Of a DNA stretch of 64,000 bases, positions 52,903 to 62,795 are shown piece by piece. The translations under genes were made by a program, and so were the position numbers. The notes beneath the pieces are model-generated. The model did no database searches and was not told the origin of the DNA. It saw nothing but the letters and a program-made list of their open reading frames with translations. The DNA comes from Clostridium sp. 1001275B_160808_H3 (GTDB lineage: Bacteria; Bacillota; Clostridia; Clostridiales; Clostridiaceae): the NCBI RefSeq assembly GCF_015550425.1, contig NZ_JADNAT010000003.1, positions 62,001-126,000 of the forward strand, in the 5' to 3' direction. Numbering within the stretch: the stretch's first letter is position 1; the number at the start of each line of letters is the position of its first letter.

Positions 52903-54810
52903 ATGAGTAAAGTGGTATTAGCTGAAAGTGCTGGATTTTGCTTTGGAGTACAAAGAGCCGTAGAAGAAGCACTTAAAGTAAAAAAACAATATGATAAAAA
53001 GATATATACATTAGGGCCATTAATACATAATAATGATGTAGTTAGATATTTAGAAAAAAATGATATATATTCAATTGACTTTAGTGAAATTGACAAGTTA
53101 GAAAAGGGAGATGTAATAGTAATTAGATCTCATGGAGTAACAAAACAAGTTGTAAATACTTTAGAAGAAAAAGGTCTAGTAGTAGTAAACGCAACATGTC
53201 CATATGTAACTAATATTCATAAGAAGGTTAATAAATATTCAGATTTAGGATATAATATTGTTATATTAGGCGATGACAAGCATCCAGAGGTTATTGGAAT
53301 AAATGGATGGTGTAATGATAGTGCTATAATAACAAAAGATGGTAGTTTCGAAGAAGAACTTCCTAAAAAGATTTGTGTTGTATCACAAACTACTGAAAAG
53401 GAAGAAACATGGAAAAAAACATTAAACAATTTATCTTCTAATTCTAAGGAATTATTAGCATTTAACACAATTTGTTCTGCTACAGAAGTAAGACAAAAAA
53501 GTGCTAATGAATTATCTCAAAATGTAGATACTATGATTGTAATTGGAGGAAGAAATAGTTCTAATACGACTAAACTTTATCAAATAGCAAAATCTAATTG
53601 TCCAAATACAATTCATGTTGAAAATGCTAAAGAACTTACTAAAGAGTTTATAGAAGAAAATAAGGGTAAAGTTGTTGGGGTTACTGCTGGTGCATCTACT
53701 CCTGACTGGATAATAAAAGAAGTAATTGATATTATGGAGGGAAAGATTAATATGGAAGATCAATTAAAGCTAATGGAAGAAATGGATAGAAGATTTAGAA
53801 TTGGAGACGAAATAAAAGGTGAAATTTTATCCATTGGAAGAGAAGAACTAGTTATTTCTCTTATTGGATATAAATCAGATGGAGTTATTCCATTTAAAGA
53901 ACTTACTTCTGAAGCAAATTTAGAATCATATCTTTCTTCAGTAAAAGTTGGAGATGAAATAACAGCAAAGGTTATAAAGCTTAAAAATGAAGATGGTAAT
54001 GTGGTACTTTCAAGATTAGAATATGAAAAGAAAGCTACATTAAGTGAACTTGAGAACTTATTTAATAATAAAGAAGTATTTTCAGTTGTAATAAAAGACG
54101 CAAAAGAAAAAGGTGTAATAGGATATTATAATGGTGTTAGAATATTTATACCAGCATCTCAAGTTGATATAAGATTTTCAAACGATAGAAGTAATTTAAT
54201 AGGCCAAGAATTAGAAGTAAGACTAATAGACTTTTCATTAGAAAATCCTTCAAAGATAGTTGCATCAAGAAGAGTTATATTAGAAGAAGAGAAAAAGGTA
54301 AAAGAAGATGCTGCATGGGAAAATATAAATGTTGGTGATGTTGTAAAAGCTGAAATTAAGAGATTTACAAACTTTGGAGCATTTGCAGATATAAATGGAG
54401 TAGATGGATTAATACATTTATCTCAAATATCATGGAGTCATGTAAAGTCAGCAGAAAGTGTTCTTAAAAAAGGACAAATAGTTGATGTTAAGATAATAGA
54501 AGCAGATAGAGAAAATAATAGACTTTCTCTTAGCATAAAAGCATTAACTCCAGAACCATGGAGCAATATAGAAGAAAAATATCCAGAAGGTTCTGCAGTT
54601 CTAGGAAAAGTAGTAAGAATTAGTGATTTTGGTGCTTTTGTTGAATTAGAACCAGGAGTAGATGGATTAGTTCATATTTCTAAAATAACTCATGATAGAA
54701 TCAATAATCCTGGAGATGTTTTAAAAATTGGAGACGAAGTAAAAGCAATAATTCTTTCAGTAGACGCAGAAAATAAAAAAATAGCATTAAGTATAAAGGA
54801 TGCTGAATAA
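52903..54810 (+). CDS. ispH: IspH-ribosomal protein S1 fusion
   Basis: This 635-residue protein joins two functions. Residues 1-280 are IspH, the [4Fe-4S] reductase that makes IPP and DMAPP from HMBPP in the MEP pathway; cluster Cys are in ESAGFCFGV (Cys13), NATCPYVT (about 96) and NTICSATEVRQ (about 190). Residues 300-635 hold four S1 RNA-binding domains (starting near GDEIKGEI, EVFSVVIKD, GDVVKAEIKRF and GSAVLGKVVRI). The fusion is well known in clostridia, and the S1 part serves as ribosomal protein S1 or an RNA-binding regulator. GGAG lies 8 bases before ATG 52903. A terminator follows. Confidence 0.95.
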   Translation: MSKVVLAESAGFCFGVQRAVEEALKVKKQYDKKIYTLGPLIHNNDVVRYLEKNDIYSIDFSEIDKLEKGDVIVIRSHGVTKQVVNTLEEKGLVVVNATCPYVTNIHKKVNKYSDLGYNIVILGDDKHPEVIGINGWCNDSAIITKDGSFEEELPKKICVVSQTTEKEETWKKTLNNLSSNSKELLAFNTICSATEVRQKSANELSQNVDTMIVIGGRNSSNTTKLYQIAKSNCPNTIHVENAKELTKEFIEENKGKVVGVTAGASTPDWIIKEVIDIMEGKINMEDQLKLMEEMDRRFRIGDEIKGEILSIGREELVISLIGYKSDGVIPFKELTSEANLESYLSSVKVGDEITAKVIKLKNEDGNVVLSRLEYEKKATLSELENLFNNKEVFSVVIKDAKEKGVIGYYNGVRIFIPASQVDIRFSNDRSNLIGQELEVRLIDFSLENPSKIVASRRVILEEEKKVKEDAAWENINVGDVVKAEIKRFTNFGAFADINGVDGLIHLSQISWSHVKSAESVLKKGQIVDVKIIEADRENNRLSLSIKALTPEPWSNIEEKYPEGSAVLGKVVRISDFGAFVELEPGVDGLVHISKITHDRINNPGDVLKIGDEVKAIILSVDAENKKIALSIKDAE

Positions 54811-54824
54811 GTAATATATATATT

Positions 54825-54858
54825 AAGACACACATATAATTTTATGTGTGTCTTTTAG
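54825..54858 (+). terminator. terminator of the cmk-ispH unit
   Basis: AAGACACACATA / TATGTGTGTCTT (54825-54836 and 54843-54854) followed by TT. Confidence 0.85.
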
Positions 54859-54939
54859 ATTTTAATATTTATTATCTTGACCAGAATATTATGGAAGAAG
54901 TATACTAATTTATATAGAGAATAAAAGGGGTTTACAATA

Positions 54940-55851
54940 ATGTTAGAGAAATTGACATTAAATAATATGGAATCTTTTAAAGGACTTTATTCTAAAAGTA
55001 TGCAACATGAAAATTATGATAAAGATTTCTTTAAGTGCTATAATAATCAAAATTTCTTAATAAAATTTTTATATAGAAAATTTATGAGAATTATAAAATT
55101 GAATAATACTGATATCGGATATATATGGTACGAAACACCAATAGATAAATATATTAGAATTTGGGCATTATATATAGATTCAAATTATATAAATCTAATA
55201 AACAAATCTACATTATCTTATTTTGATAATAATACACTTTCTTATGAAGCAATAGATAATATAGAAAACTCAGTTATTTTAGAAAAATTAGGGTTTAAAA
55301 AATTTAAATATACTTCATTAATGGAAATGAATATAGAGGACTATAATAATACTGAGAGAATTTATGAAGTCTATAATAAAATGACCAAGAAATTAAACTG
55401 GAAGAAGAATATTAATTCTAGCACCTTATTTTCCACAAGAAAATTACTAGTAGGAAAAGATGAGGAGCTAAGGTGTAATATTCAAAATGAAATATTTGGC
55501 GAATGGAATAGAAGACCATTAACTGTAGAAGATATATATAACGATATGACACAAGACTATTTTCTAAAAGACTTATGTATATTTGGAATGATTAATAACT
55601 CATATATTGGGTATGGTCAAATAATATTTAATAGAGAAATGTTTACAATAGTTAATTTTGGTATAGTTAATGACTTTAGAGGGATTGGTTTAGGAAAATT
55701 ATTATTGCATGAAATAATCTTATATGCTAAAAAGTCAGGGATTAAAGATTTAGCTATTAGAGTAGATTGTAATAACATAAATGCTATAAATTTATATAAA
55801 TGGATAGGATTTAAGGAAAAATATAAAATAGTTATTTGGGAAAGAGAATGA
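54940..55851 (+). CDS. GNAT-family N-acetyltransferase with extra N-terminal domain
   Basis: This 303-residue protein ends in a clear GNAT domain: motif A FGIVNDFRGIGLGKLLLHEII (about residues 236-256) and motif B VDCNNINAINLYKWIGFKEKY. Residues 1-140 look like a second, degenerate GNAT module (SVILEKLGFKKFKYTSLMEM mirrors a motif B ending). Two-module GNATs act on small molecules or peptides with acetyl-CoA. GGGG precedes ATG 54940. It is a single-gene unit; substrate is unknown. Confidence 0.82.
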   Translation: MLEKLTLNNMESFKGLYSKSMQHENYDKDFFKCYNNQNFLIKFLYRKFMRIIKLNNTDIGYIWYETPIDKYIRIWALYIDSNYINLINKSTLSYFDNNTLSYEAIDNIENSVILEKLGFKKFKYTSLMEMNIEDYNNTERIYEVYNKMTKKLNWKKNINSSTLFSTRKLLVGKDEELRCNIQNEIFGEWNRRPLTVEDIYNDMTQDYFLKDLCIFGMINNSYIGYGQIIFNREMFTIVNFGIVNDFRGIGLGKLLLHEIILYAKKSGIKDLAIRVDCNNINAINLYKWIGFKEKYKIVIWERE

Positions 55852-55862
55852 TATCAATAAAT

Positions 55863-55908
55863 AAAAACTGGATCATTATATAAGCTAATAATCCAGTTTT
55901 TATTTTTG
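55863..55908 (+). terminator. terminator after the GNAT gene
   Basis: AAAAACTGGAT / ATCCAGTTTTT (55863-55873 and 55891-55901) followed by ATTTTTG. Confidence 0.8.
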
Positions 55909-55943
55909 TCTTAAAGATTCATAATATACTATTAATAAATTAA

Positions 55944-56663
55944 TTAATAAAATCTTGACATTTTACTCTTAGCTAATAGTGTAGACTCTCCTGTTTTTTC
56001 CCATTTTTCAACTTGATTAATAGCTTCTTCAGGCGCTTTTCCCAAACCAACAAGTACACCTGATAAGATAAATTCTTGATATAAATGTTCAGGATTTATA
56101 CCTTCTTTTGATTCCATTAAAGCACGATCAACTAATGGGGTAATATATTTAACCCAGTCGTCTGGAGTAAATTTAGATGTATCCTGTTGAAGAGAATCCC
56201 TACTTTTTGATGACTTATTAGTATTATTTAATGAAAATAAATAGTTATATTTTGAAGCATGTTTTAATTCATCCATAATAATATCAAATAACATATCTTT
56301 ATATGCTCCAATTGGAAGTGCTCTTCTAATTGCTTTATATTTATCTACAGCTTTTAATTCACCAAACAAAGCTGTTCTTATTCCATCTATAAAAGATGAT
56401 GGTTTTTTTAAGTTTTCTTCATTCATCGTATTAATTTCATTACCAGTAAAGTCTTTATAAATTTTTCTAAAAAGTTGATTATGCTTACGTTCATCATTTC
56501 TAATTGACTCAATTATTTCTTTCTCTTCTTTTGTAGGAGCTAAACTAATTAAAAAGTCATAAAACAACTCATCTTCTCTTTCGCCTTGAACAGCTTTTCT
56601 TATTTCATCAAGAGCTAAAGATAATTGCGGATGAGGTTTTTGATTATTTTGTAATTCATCCAT
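55944..56663 (-). CDS. ferritin-like/rubrerythrin-type di-iron protein
   Basis: This 239-residue helical protein has four helices with repeated di-iron motifs: VQGEREDELFYDFLI and RNDERKHNQLF in the first pair, FGELKAVDKYKAI and MDELKHASKYNYL in the second. The E...E-x-x-H spacing is that of rubrerythrin/ferritin-like proteins. No C-terminal rubredoxin Cys are present. A helical tail (about residues 165-239) contains a possible CotF-like or docking region. AGGAGG precedes ATG 56663 at a longer than usual 13 bases. Role in oxygen or iron handling is likely; the exact reaction is unknown. Confidence 0.75.
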   Translation of the reverse strand: MDELQNNQKPHPQLSLALDEIRKAVQGEREDELFYDFLISLAPTKEEKEIIESIRNDERKHNQLFRKIYKDFTGNEINTMNEENLKKPSSFIDGIRTALFGELKAVDKYKAIRRALPIGAYKDMLFDIIMDELKHASKYNYLFSLNNTNKSSKSRDSLQQDTSKFTPDDWVKYITPLVDRALMESKEGINPEHLYQEFILSGVLVGLGKAPEEAINQVEKWEKTGESTLLAKSKMSRFY

Positions 56664-56888
56664 AAATATTAATAATCCTCCTACGATTAAATATGTTTTA
56701 TATATTATATTAATATGAGATAAAATGGATATACTTAATGCTTATTATTTTTAAAATTATTATTAAAAAATAAATTAAAATATAGTGAATAAATATTTAA
56801 TAATAATAAATATTTAGCTATTTAAAAATAATTAAATATTTATTATAATGTTATTGGGGAAAATATATTTCTAAAAAGGAGAATACTT

Positions 56889-58223
56889 ATGAAAGAAGAA
56901 ATTAAAGAATTAAAATATTACATAGAGACATGGGGATGCCAAATGAATGAAGAAGATTCGGAAAAGCTATCAGGTATGCTTAAAAGTGTAGGATACACTA
57001 AAACTGAATCAATAGAGGAAGCTGGCATAATAATATATAATACTTGCTGCGTAAGAGAAAATGCAGAGAATAAGGTTTTTGGTAATTTAGGAGAATTAAA
57101 GCACTTAAAAAAGAAAAATCCAGATTTAATAGTTGCAGTATGTGGTTGTATGATGCAACAAGAAGGAATGGCAGATAAAATACTTCAAAAGTTCCCTCAT
57201 GTTAACATAATATTCGGGACACATAATGCATATAAATTCCCAGAATATTTAAACAGAGTTAGAACAGAAGGTGTTCAAGTTAAAGAAATATTCAATAAAG
57301 AATCTGAAATAGTGGAAGGCCTTCCAATAGATAGAGAAAGTGATGTAAAAGCATTTGTTACTATAATGTATGGTTGTAACAATTTCTGCACTTATTGTGT
57401 AGTTCCATATGTTAGAGGAAGAGAAAGAAGTAGAAAATCTGAAGATATAATAAAAGAAATAAAAGATTTAGTATCAAAAGGATATAAAGAAATAACTCTT
57501 TTAGGCCAAAATGTTAATTCTTACGGAAAAGGGCTAGAAGAAGACATAGACTTTGCTAAGCTTTTAAGAAAAATTAATGAAGTTGATGGATTAGAAAGAG
57601 TTAGATTTATGACATCTCATCCTAAGGATTTAAATAAAGATGTTATTTTAGCAATAAAAGAATGTGATAAGTTATGTGAACAAATTCACTTACCAGTGCA
57701 AAGTGGTTCTGATAGAATTCTTAAGAAGATGAATAGACATTATACTAAAGAATACTATTTAGAATTAGTAGATATGATAAAGAGAGAAATACCTGATGTA
57801 TCATTAACAACTGATATTATCGTTGGTTTCCCAGGAGAAACAGAAGAAGATTTCTTAGATACATTAGATTTAGTTGAAAGAGTTGGATATGATTCAGCGT
57901 TTACATTTATATATTCAAGAAGAAATAATACACCTGCTGATATGATGTTAAATCAAGTACCAGATGCTGATAAACATAATAGATTTGATAGACTTATTAA
58001 AGTTGTTAATGAAGGTGTTATAAAGAGTAATAAGGTTTATGAAGGGAAAACAGTAGAGGTATTAGTTGAAGGCCCTAGTAAGAATGATGAAACTAAGTTA
58101 ACTGGAAGAACAAGAAATGGAAAGTTAGTTAACTTCTCAGGTGAAAATGTTAAGGCTGGAGATTTAGTAAATGTTAAGATAGTTAGAGCACAACCATTTT
58201 CTCTTATTGGAGAAGTTGAATAA
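56889..58223 (+). CDS. miaB: tRNA-2-methylthio-N6-dimethylallyladenosine synthase
   Basis: This 444-residue enzyme has the three MiaB parts. The N-terminal methylthiotransferase domain has Cys in [17 protein letters not shown] and CGCMMQ. The radical-SAM domain has [22 protein letters not shown] (CxxxCxxC near residues 163-170), and a C-terminal TRAM domain runs from about 375. The RGRE and WGCQMNE forms fit MiaB rather than RimO or MtaB. It adds the methylthio group at A37 of tRNAs reading UNN codons. GGAG precedes ATG 56889. A terminator follows. Confidence 0.95.
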   Translation: MKEEIKELKYYIETWGCQMNEEDSEKLSGMLKSVGYTKTESIEEAGIIIYNTCCVRENAENKVFGNLGELKHLKKKNPDLIVAVCGCMMQQEGMADKILQKFPHVNIIFGTHNAYKFPEYLNRVRTEGVQVKEIFNKESEIVEGLPIDRESDVKAFVTIMYGCNNFCTYCVVPYVRGRERSRKSEDIIKEIKDLVSKGYKEITLLGQNVNSYGKGLEEDIDFAKLLRKINEVDGLERVRFMTSHPKDLNKDVILAIKECDKLCEQIHLPVQSGSDRILKKMNRHYTKEYYLELVDMIKREIPDVSLTTDIIVGFPGETEEDFLDTLDLVERVGYDSAFTFIYSRRNNTPADMMLNQVPDADKHNRFDRLIKVVNEGVIKSNKVYEGKTVEVLVEGPSKNDETKLTGRTRNGKLVNFSGENVKAGDLVNVKIVRAQPFSLIGEVE

Positions 58224-58241
58224 TTAGAAATATTAATGTCA

Positions 58242-58275
58242 AAGAAGTTATGTATTTGCACATAACTTCTTTTTT
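58242..58275 (+). terminator. terminator after miaB
   Basis: AAGAAGTTATGT / ACATAACTTCTT (58242-58253 and 58260-58271) followed by TTTT. Confidence 0.9.
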
Positions 58276-58346
58276 ATTTTATTGAAATAAATTTAAATTT
58301 ATTTTCATATAATACCAAGAATAATGATTTAGAAAGTGGAGATTAT

Positions 58347-59192
58347 ATGAGGGTAAAAAAATCTTTTTTCAATTTAATATTTTGGATTGGACTAGCCATA
58401 CTATTTAATATATACATATATTTTTCAATGGGAGCTAAACCTGCTATAGAGTTTTTAGGTGGCTATATAATAGAAATGTCTCTTAGCTTAGATAATTTAT
58501 TTCTATTTTTAATGGTCTTTTCGACTTTTAACATCTCATTAGAGTATCAAGAAAGAGTACTAAAGTATGGAATAATTGGGGCAATGATATTGAGGCTCAT
58601 TTTTATATTACTTGGTATAGGAATTATAAATAAATTTCATTTTATAGTATATATATTTGGAATAATTTTAATGTTTAGCGGTCTTAAAATGATATTTCAT
58701 GATGATAATAATATAGATTTTAATAAAAATCCAGTTATTAAGATATTTAAAAAAATTATGCCTGTACATGATAAATTAGCAGGTCATAATTTCTTTATAA
58801 GAATAAATAGAAAGCTTTATGCAACTCCTTTATTTATAATTTTAATAATAATAGAAAGTTCAGATGTATTATTTGCTTTAGATTCGATACCAGCTATTTT
58901 TTCGATAACTCAAGATCCATTTATAGTTTATACATCTAATATTTTTGCTATAATATGTTTGAGAAGTATGTATTATATACTTAATAGATTAAATAGTATG
59001 TTTAAATTTATGAAATATGGGGTAGCTCTTATATTAATGTTTACTGGAATAAAATTGCTAGTTTTATATTTTAATATAGAGATATCTGTATCTATATCAA
59101 TTTTAATAATATTAATAATTCTATTATGTAGTATTTTATTTTCACTTATTTTTTCTAATGATAATGAAAATAAAAGTTTGAGAATTAGGTAA
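58347..59192 (+). CDS. TerC-family membrane protein
   Basis: This 281-residue integral membrane protein has about eight membrane segments. EMSLSLDNLFLFLMVFSTFNI and IIESSDVLFALDSIPAIFSITQDPFIVYTSN carry the acidic residues inside the membrane that mark TerC/Alx proteins. Members export manganese (Alx, MeeF) or assist metal loading of secreted enzymes. The C-terminal end is short and basic. GGAG precedes ATG 58347. It is a single gene; the tellurite-resistance name of the family is historical and no ter operon is present. Confidence 0.9.
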   Translation: MRVKKSFFNLIFWIGLAILFNIYIYFSMGAKPAIEFLGGYIIEMSLSLDNLFLFLMVFSTFNISLEYQERVLKYGIIGAMILRLIFILLGIGIINKFHFIVYIFGIILMFSGLKMIFHDDNNIDFNKNPVIKIFKKIMPVHDKLAGHNFFIRINRKLYATPLFIILIIIESSDVLFALDSIPAIFSITQDPFIVYTSNIFAIICLRSMYYILNRLNSMFKFMKYGVALILMFTGIKLLVLYFNIEISVSISILIILIILLCSILFSLIFSNDNENKSLRIR

Positions 59193-59228
59193 TTAATAAA
59201 ATTATATAGTATTGAATGATAAAATGTA

Positions 59229-59257
59229 TTGAATTTTTTTACTTTTATTATTATAAT
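59229..59257 (+). promoter_or_regulatory. promoter of the T-box operon
   Basis: TTGAAT (59229-59234), 17 bases, TATAAT (59252-59257). Transcription would start near 59264, just before T-box stem I. Confidence 0.7.
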
Positions 59258-59263
59258 AATAAA

Positions 59264-59555
59264 AAACATATAAGAAAGATAATGATAAGGAAGAGTAGTT
59301 TAACTAAGCATTAAAGAGAGCTAAAGAATGGTGAAAGTTTAGTATGATATGTTAAATGAAGCAGCCTTTGAATCTCGTATTGAAAAATAAGAATACAAAT
59401 TCTTAATTAGGTATTGACGTTGTTCTCACGTTATAGAGAATTGAATATTTTATATATTCAAGTTGAGTGAGTAAATTAAATTTTACTTATTAGGGTGGTA
59501 CCGCGGAAGCTATATCCTTCGTCCCTTGTTTTAGGGATGGAGGGTTTATTTTTTT
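59264..59555 (+). promoter_or_regulatory. T-box riboswitch, probably tRNA-Ala
   Basis: The leader holds AGAGAG (near 59315, stem I), a specifier region ending GCA-G-CC-TTTGAA (59361-59372) and the T-box AGGGTGGTACCGCGG (59492-59506). It ends in a terminator (CCTTCGTCCCT / AGGGATGGAGG, 59516-59526 and 59533-59543, then T-run to about 59555). Counting back from CC-TTTGA gives specifier GCA (Ala). The TGGT base that pairs with the tRNA discriminator is T, fitting A73 of tRNA-Ala and not G73 of tRNA-Ser (the AGC reading). Uncharged tRNA would favour the antiterminator and expression of the two genes below. Confidence 0.9.
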
Positions 59556-59572
59556 ATATGGAGGTAGTTAAA

Positions 59573-60055
59573 ATGGATGAAATTTTAGAAGTCTTAGAAA
59601 AAAATAGTAGGTACAGTGATGAAGAAATTGCTTTAATGACTGGTAAAACTGTTGAAGAAGTTAGAAAAGTTATAATGGATTATGAAGAAAAAAACATAAT
59701 TGCAGGATACACAACTCTTATCAATTGGGAAAATACAGGTAAGGAAACAGTAACAGCTTTAATTGAAGTAAAAATTACTCCACAAAGAGGTGTGGGATTT
59801 GATAAAGTAGCAGAAAGAATATATAAATTTAAACAAGTTAAGGCTTGTTACTTAATGTCTTCAGGTGGTTTTGATTTAACTGTAATTGTAGAAGGTAAAA
59901 CAATGAAAGAAGTGGCTTTATTTGTTTCAGAAAAACTTGCAGTTCAAGAATATGTAACAGGTACTGCTACACACTTTGTATTAAAAAAATATAAAGATCA
60001 TGGAACTATATTCAAAGAAAGAAAAACAGAAGATAGGGAGGCTATTTTTATATGA
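59573..60055 (+). CDS. Lrp/AsnC-family regulator
   Basis: This 160-residue protein starts at ATG 59573, 8 bases after GGAGG; upstream in-frame starts fall inside the T-box and terminator. The helix-turn-helix (RYSDEEIALMTGKTVEEVRKVIMDYEEKNIIAGYT) is followed by a RAM-type effector domain (VTALIEVKITP...ERIYKFKQVKACYLMSSGGFDLTVIVEG). Lrp/AsnC proteins form octamers that bind amino acids. Translation is coupled to the aminotransferase gene by an ATGA overlap, and both sit behind the T-box, so alanine is the likely effector. Confidence 0.9.
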   Translation: MDEILEVLEKNSRYSDEEIALMTGKTVEEVRKVIMDYEEKNIIAGYTTLINWENTGKETVTALIEVKITPQRGVGFDKVAERIYKFKQVKACYLMSSGGFDLTVIVEGKTMKEVALFVSEKLAVQEYVTGTATHFVLKKYKDHGTIFKERKTEDREAIFI

Positions 60056-61218
60056 TTTTAGAAAATATGATATTAGATAATGTTAGGAATATGCCTCCCT
60101 CAGGCATAAGAAAATATTTTGATTTAATAAATGAAATGGATGATGTTATATCATTAGGAGTAGGTGAACCTGATTTTGTTACTCCTTGGAATGTTATAGA
60201 AGCAGGAATTTATTCATTAGAAAAAGGACAAACTCATTACTCATCTAATTCTGGGTTTGTTGAGTTAAGAGAAGAAATATCAAAGTATTTAAATAGAAGA
60301 TTTAATTTAAAATATAATGCAACAGATGAGATATTAGTAACAGTTGGTGGAAGTGAAGGAATAGATTTAGCATTGAGAGCTCTTGTTGGGCCAGGAGATG
60401 AAGTTATAATTCCAGAGCCTAGCTTTGTTGCTTATAAAGGATGTGCAACATTTTGTGGAGCTACTCCTAAAATAATAAACTTAAGGGCAGAAGATGAATT
60501 TAAACTTACAGCTAAGCTTTTAGAAGATGCTATTACTCCTAAAACAAAGGTTGTAATAATTCCATTTCCTAATAATCCAACTGGCGCTATTATGACAAAA
60601 GAAGAGTTAAAAGAAATTGTTGATGTTTTAAAGGACAAGGATATTATAATTTTATCTGATGAAATTTATGCCGAATTATCTTATGATAAAGATCATTTTT
60701 CAATTGCTAGTTTTAGTGAAGTAAGAGATAAAACTTTAGTTATAAATGGATTCTCAAAAGCTTATGCAATGACTGGATGGAGATTAGGATATGTTTGTGG
60801 GCATAAAGTATTAATTGAAGCTTTAAAAAAGATACATCAATATGCAATAATGTGTTCTCCAACAACTGCACAATATGCTGCAATTGAAGCTCTAAAAAAC
60901 GGTGATGATAGTGTAAGAGAAATGGCTAGAGAATATAATAGAAGAAGACGAATCCTTGTTGAAGGATTTAGGAAAATGGGACTGGAATGTTTTGAACCAA
61001 TGGGAGCTTTATATGTCTTTCCTTGTATTAAGTCAACTGGAATGAGCTCAGATGAATTTTGTGAAAAGCTATTGATGGAAGAAAAGGTTCTTGCTGTACC
61101 AGGTAATGCTTTTGGCGAATGTGGAGAAGGTTTTATCAGAGCATGTTACGCCTCTTCAACTGAAGATTTAATAGAAGCAGTGAAAAGAATAAAGAGTTTT
61201 GTTCAAAGAATTTCATAA
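60052..61218 (+). CDS. PLP-dependent class I/II aminotransferase
   Basis: This 388-residue enzyme has the fold-type I layout: GVGEPDFVTP near the N-terminus, FPNNPTGAIM, SDEIYAELSY and the PLP Lys in NGFSKAYAMTGWRLGY (about residue 233), with RACYASS containing the carboxylate-binding Arg. It belongs to the AspC-like Iγ group that includes alanine and aromatic aminotransferases. Start ATG 60052 overlaps the previous stop (ATGA). Control by an Ala-type T-box suggests that it makes alanine from pyruvate, although the family alone does not decide this. Confidence 0.9.
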   Translation: MILENMILDNVRNMPPSGIRKYFDLINEMDDVISLGVGEPDFVTPWNVIEAGIYSLEKGQTHYSSNSGFVELREEISKYLNRRFNLKYNATDEILVTVGGSEGIDLALRALVGPGDEVIIPEPSFVAYKGCATFCGATPKIINLRAEDEFKLTAKLLEDAITPKTKVVIIPFPNNPTGAIMTKEELKEIVDVLKDKDIIILSDEIYAELSYDKDHFSIASFSEVRDKTLVINGFSKAYAMTGWRLGYVCGHKVLIEALKKIHQYAIMCSPTTAQYAAIEALKNGDDSVREMAREYNRRRRILVEGFRKMGLECFEPMGALYVFPCIKSTGMSSDEFCEKLLMEEKVLAVPGNAFGECGEGFIRACYASSTEDLIEAVKRIKSFVQRIS

Positions 61219-61309
61219 CATATTTTACTATAATGTTAAAGAAATTATATAGATAATGAATGATTATTATGAAAAATTAAAAAAATCCAAATAATTTTCA
61301 TAAAAATAG

Positions 61310-61338
61310 TTGCAAAATTAAAAAAATAATAATATAAT
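61310..61338 (+). promoter_or_regulatory. glnA promoter
   Basis: TTGCAA (61310-61315), 17 bases, TATAAT (61333-61338). Transcription should begin near 61345, only a few bases before the leader hairpin. Confidence 0.75.
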
Positions 61339-61352
61339 GGTAAAAAATAACT

Positions 61353-61411
61353 TTGAACAATGGCGTTCAATAGAAGTCTTACAGAAGTCTTTCTATTGTG
61401 CGCTTTTTTTT
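61353..61411 (+). promoter_or_regulatory. ANTAR-type antitermination leader of glnA
   Basis: Hairpin P1 is TTGAAC-AATGGC-GTTCAA (61353-61370); its six-base loop has A at position 1 and G at 4, as in ANTAR targets. The terminator uses 61363-61375 with 61391-61403 (one mismatch, one wobble) followed by eight T. The two structures share GCGTTCAA, so they exclude each other. A second A..G loop (ACAGAA) occurs in the terminator loop, but its stem is poor. Confidence 0.8.
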
Positions 61412-61438
61412 ATAAAAGATTTTAAGGGGGAATGCTTT

Positions 61439-62770
61439 ATGGCAAAATATTCTAAAGAGGATATAAAAAAATTAGTAGAAGAAAATGGGGTTAAATTTAT
61501 AAGATTGCAATTTACTGATATATTTGGGTCTCTTAAAAATGTAGCAATTACTGATAGGCAATTAGAAAAAGCTTTAAATAATGAAATTATGTTTGATGGA
61601 TCTTCTATATCTGGATTTGTTAGAATAGAAGAATCAGATATGTATTTAAGACCAAACTTAGATAGTTTTGTAATTTTTCCATGGAGACCACAACAAGGTA
61701 AAGTTGCAAGATTAATATGCGATGTATATAGACCGGACGGAACACCATTTGAAGGAGACCCAAGAAATATATTAAAGAAGGTTTTAAAAGAAGCTGCTGA
61801 TTTAGGATATTCTATGAATGTTGGACCTGAGTGTGAATTTTTCTTATTAGATACTGATGAATATGGAAATCCAAAATTAAAAACTCAAGATGATGCAGGA
61901 TATTTCGATTTGAGTCCTTTAGATTCAGGTGAAAATGTTAGAAGAGATATAAGCTTAGTTTTAGAAGATATGGGATTTGAAATAGAAGCATCCCATCATG
62001 AAGTTGCAGCTGGTCAAAATGAAATAGATTTTAAATACGAAGATGCATTAGCAACTGCAGATAATATCATGACATTTAAGTTAGTGGTAAAAACAATTGC
62101 TCAAAGGCACGGTGTACATGCTACCTTTATGCCAAAACCTTTCTTTGGAATAAATGGATCAGGAATGCATGTTAATATGTCATTAAATAAAGATGGGAAA
62201 AATGCTTTTGTTGATGAAAATGATGAATTAGGATTAAGTAAAACAGCATATAGTTTTATAGCAGGATTAATAAAGAACATTAAAGGTATATCTGCAATAA
62301 CTAATCCATTAGTAAATTCATATAAAAGATTAGTTCCTGGATATGAAGCTCCTGTTTATATTGCTTGGTCAGCAAAGAATAGAAGTCCTTTAATAAGAGT
62401 TCCTGCTTCAAGAGGAAATGGAACTAGAATTGAGCTTAGATGTCCAGATCCAAGTGCCAATCCTTATTTAGTACTAGCTTGCCTTTTAGCTGCTGGACTT
62501 GACGGTATAAAGAATAATTTAGTTCCACCTGAAAGAGTAGAGAAAAATATATTCAAAATGACTTTAGAAGAAAGAGACCTAGATGGAATTGATAGCTTAC
62601 CAGGAAGCTTAGAAGAAGCAATTAAGTATATGGAAGAAAGTGAATTAGTAAAAGAAACTTTGGGTGATCACACATTTAATAATTATATAAAAGCTAAAAA
62701 GAATGAATGGGATGATTATAGAAGTAAAGTTCATAAATGGGAGCTAGATAACTATTTGAAACAATATTAA
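61439..62770 (+). CDS. glnA: glutamine synthetase, type I
   Basis: This 443-residue enzyme starts at ATG 61439 (GGGGG 7 bases upstream); a longer frame from 61337 would be translated from inside the leader terminator. It makes glutamine from glutamate, ammonia and [33 protein letters not shown] and the ATP/metal stretch [19 protein letters not shown] are all typical. The length and lack of the adenylylation Tyr loop (NLYDLP) fit the GSI-alpha form of Firmicutes, which is feedback-controlled and not adenylylated. First gene of glnA-nitR-gltB. Confidence 0.96.
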   Translation: MAKYSKEDIKKLVEENGVKFIRLQFTDIFGSLKNVAITDRQLEKALNNEIMFDGSSISGFVRIEESDMYLRPNLDSFVIFPWRPQQGKVARLICDVYRPDGTPFEGDPRNILKKVLKEAADLGYSMNVGPECEFFLLDTDEYGNPKLKTQDDAGYFDLSPLDSGENVRRDISLVLEDMGFEIEASHHEVAAGQNEIDFKYEDALATADNIMTFKLVVKTIAQRHGVHATFMPKPFFGINGSGMHVNMSLNKDGKNAFVDENDELGLSKTAYSFIAGLIKNIKGISAITNPLVNSYKRLVPGYEAPVYIAWSAKNRSPLIRVPASRGNGTRIELRCPDPSANPYLVLACLLAAGLDGIKNNLVPPERVEKNIFKMTLEERDLDGIDSLPGSLEEAIKYMEESELVKETLGDHTFNNYIKAKKNEWDDYRSKVHKWELDNYLKQY

Positions 62771-62795
62771 ATTTACTTGTAAGGGAGCAATGTAG

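Noticed and set aside
58347..59192. Tellurite resistance operon
   Set aside because: Only a single TerC-family gene is present; no terA, terB, terD or terE neighbours.
59495..59572. N-terminal extension of the AsnC-type gene from a GTG in the T-box
   Set aside because: The extension would be encoded by the T-box and terminator RNA; GGAGG before ATG 59573 fits the true start.
61337..61438. N-terminal extension of glutamine synthetase
   Set aside because: It spans the leader hairpin and terminator; ATG 61439 with GGGGG gives the exact family length.
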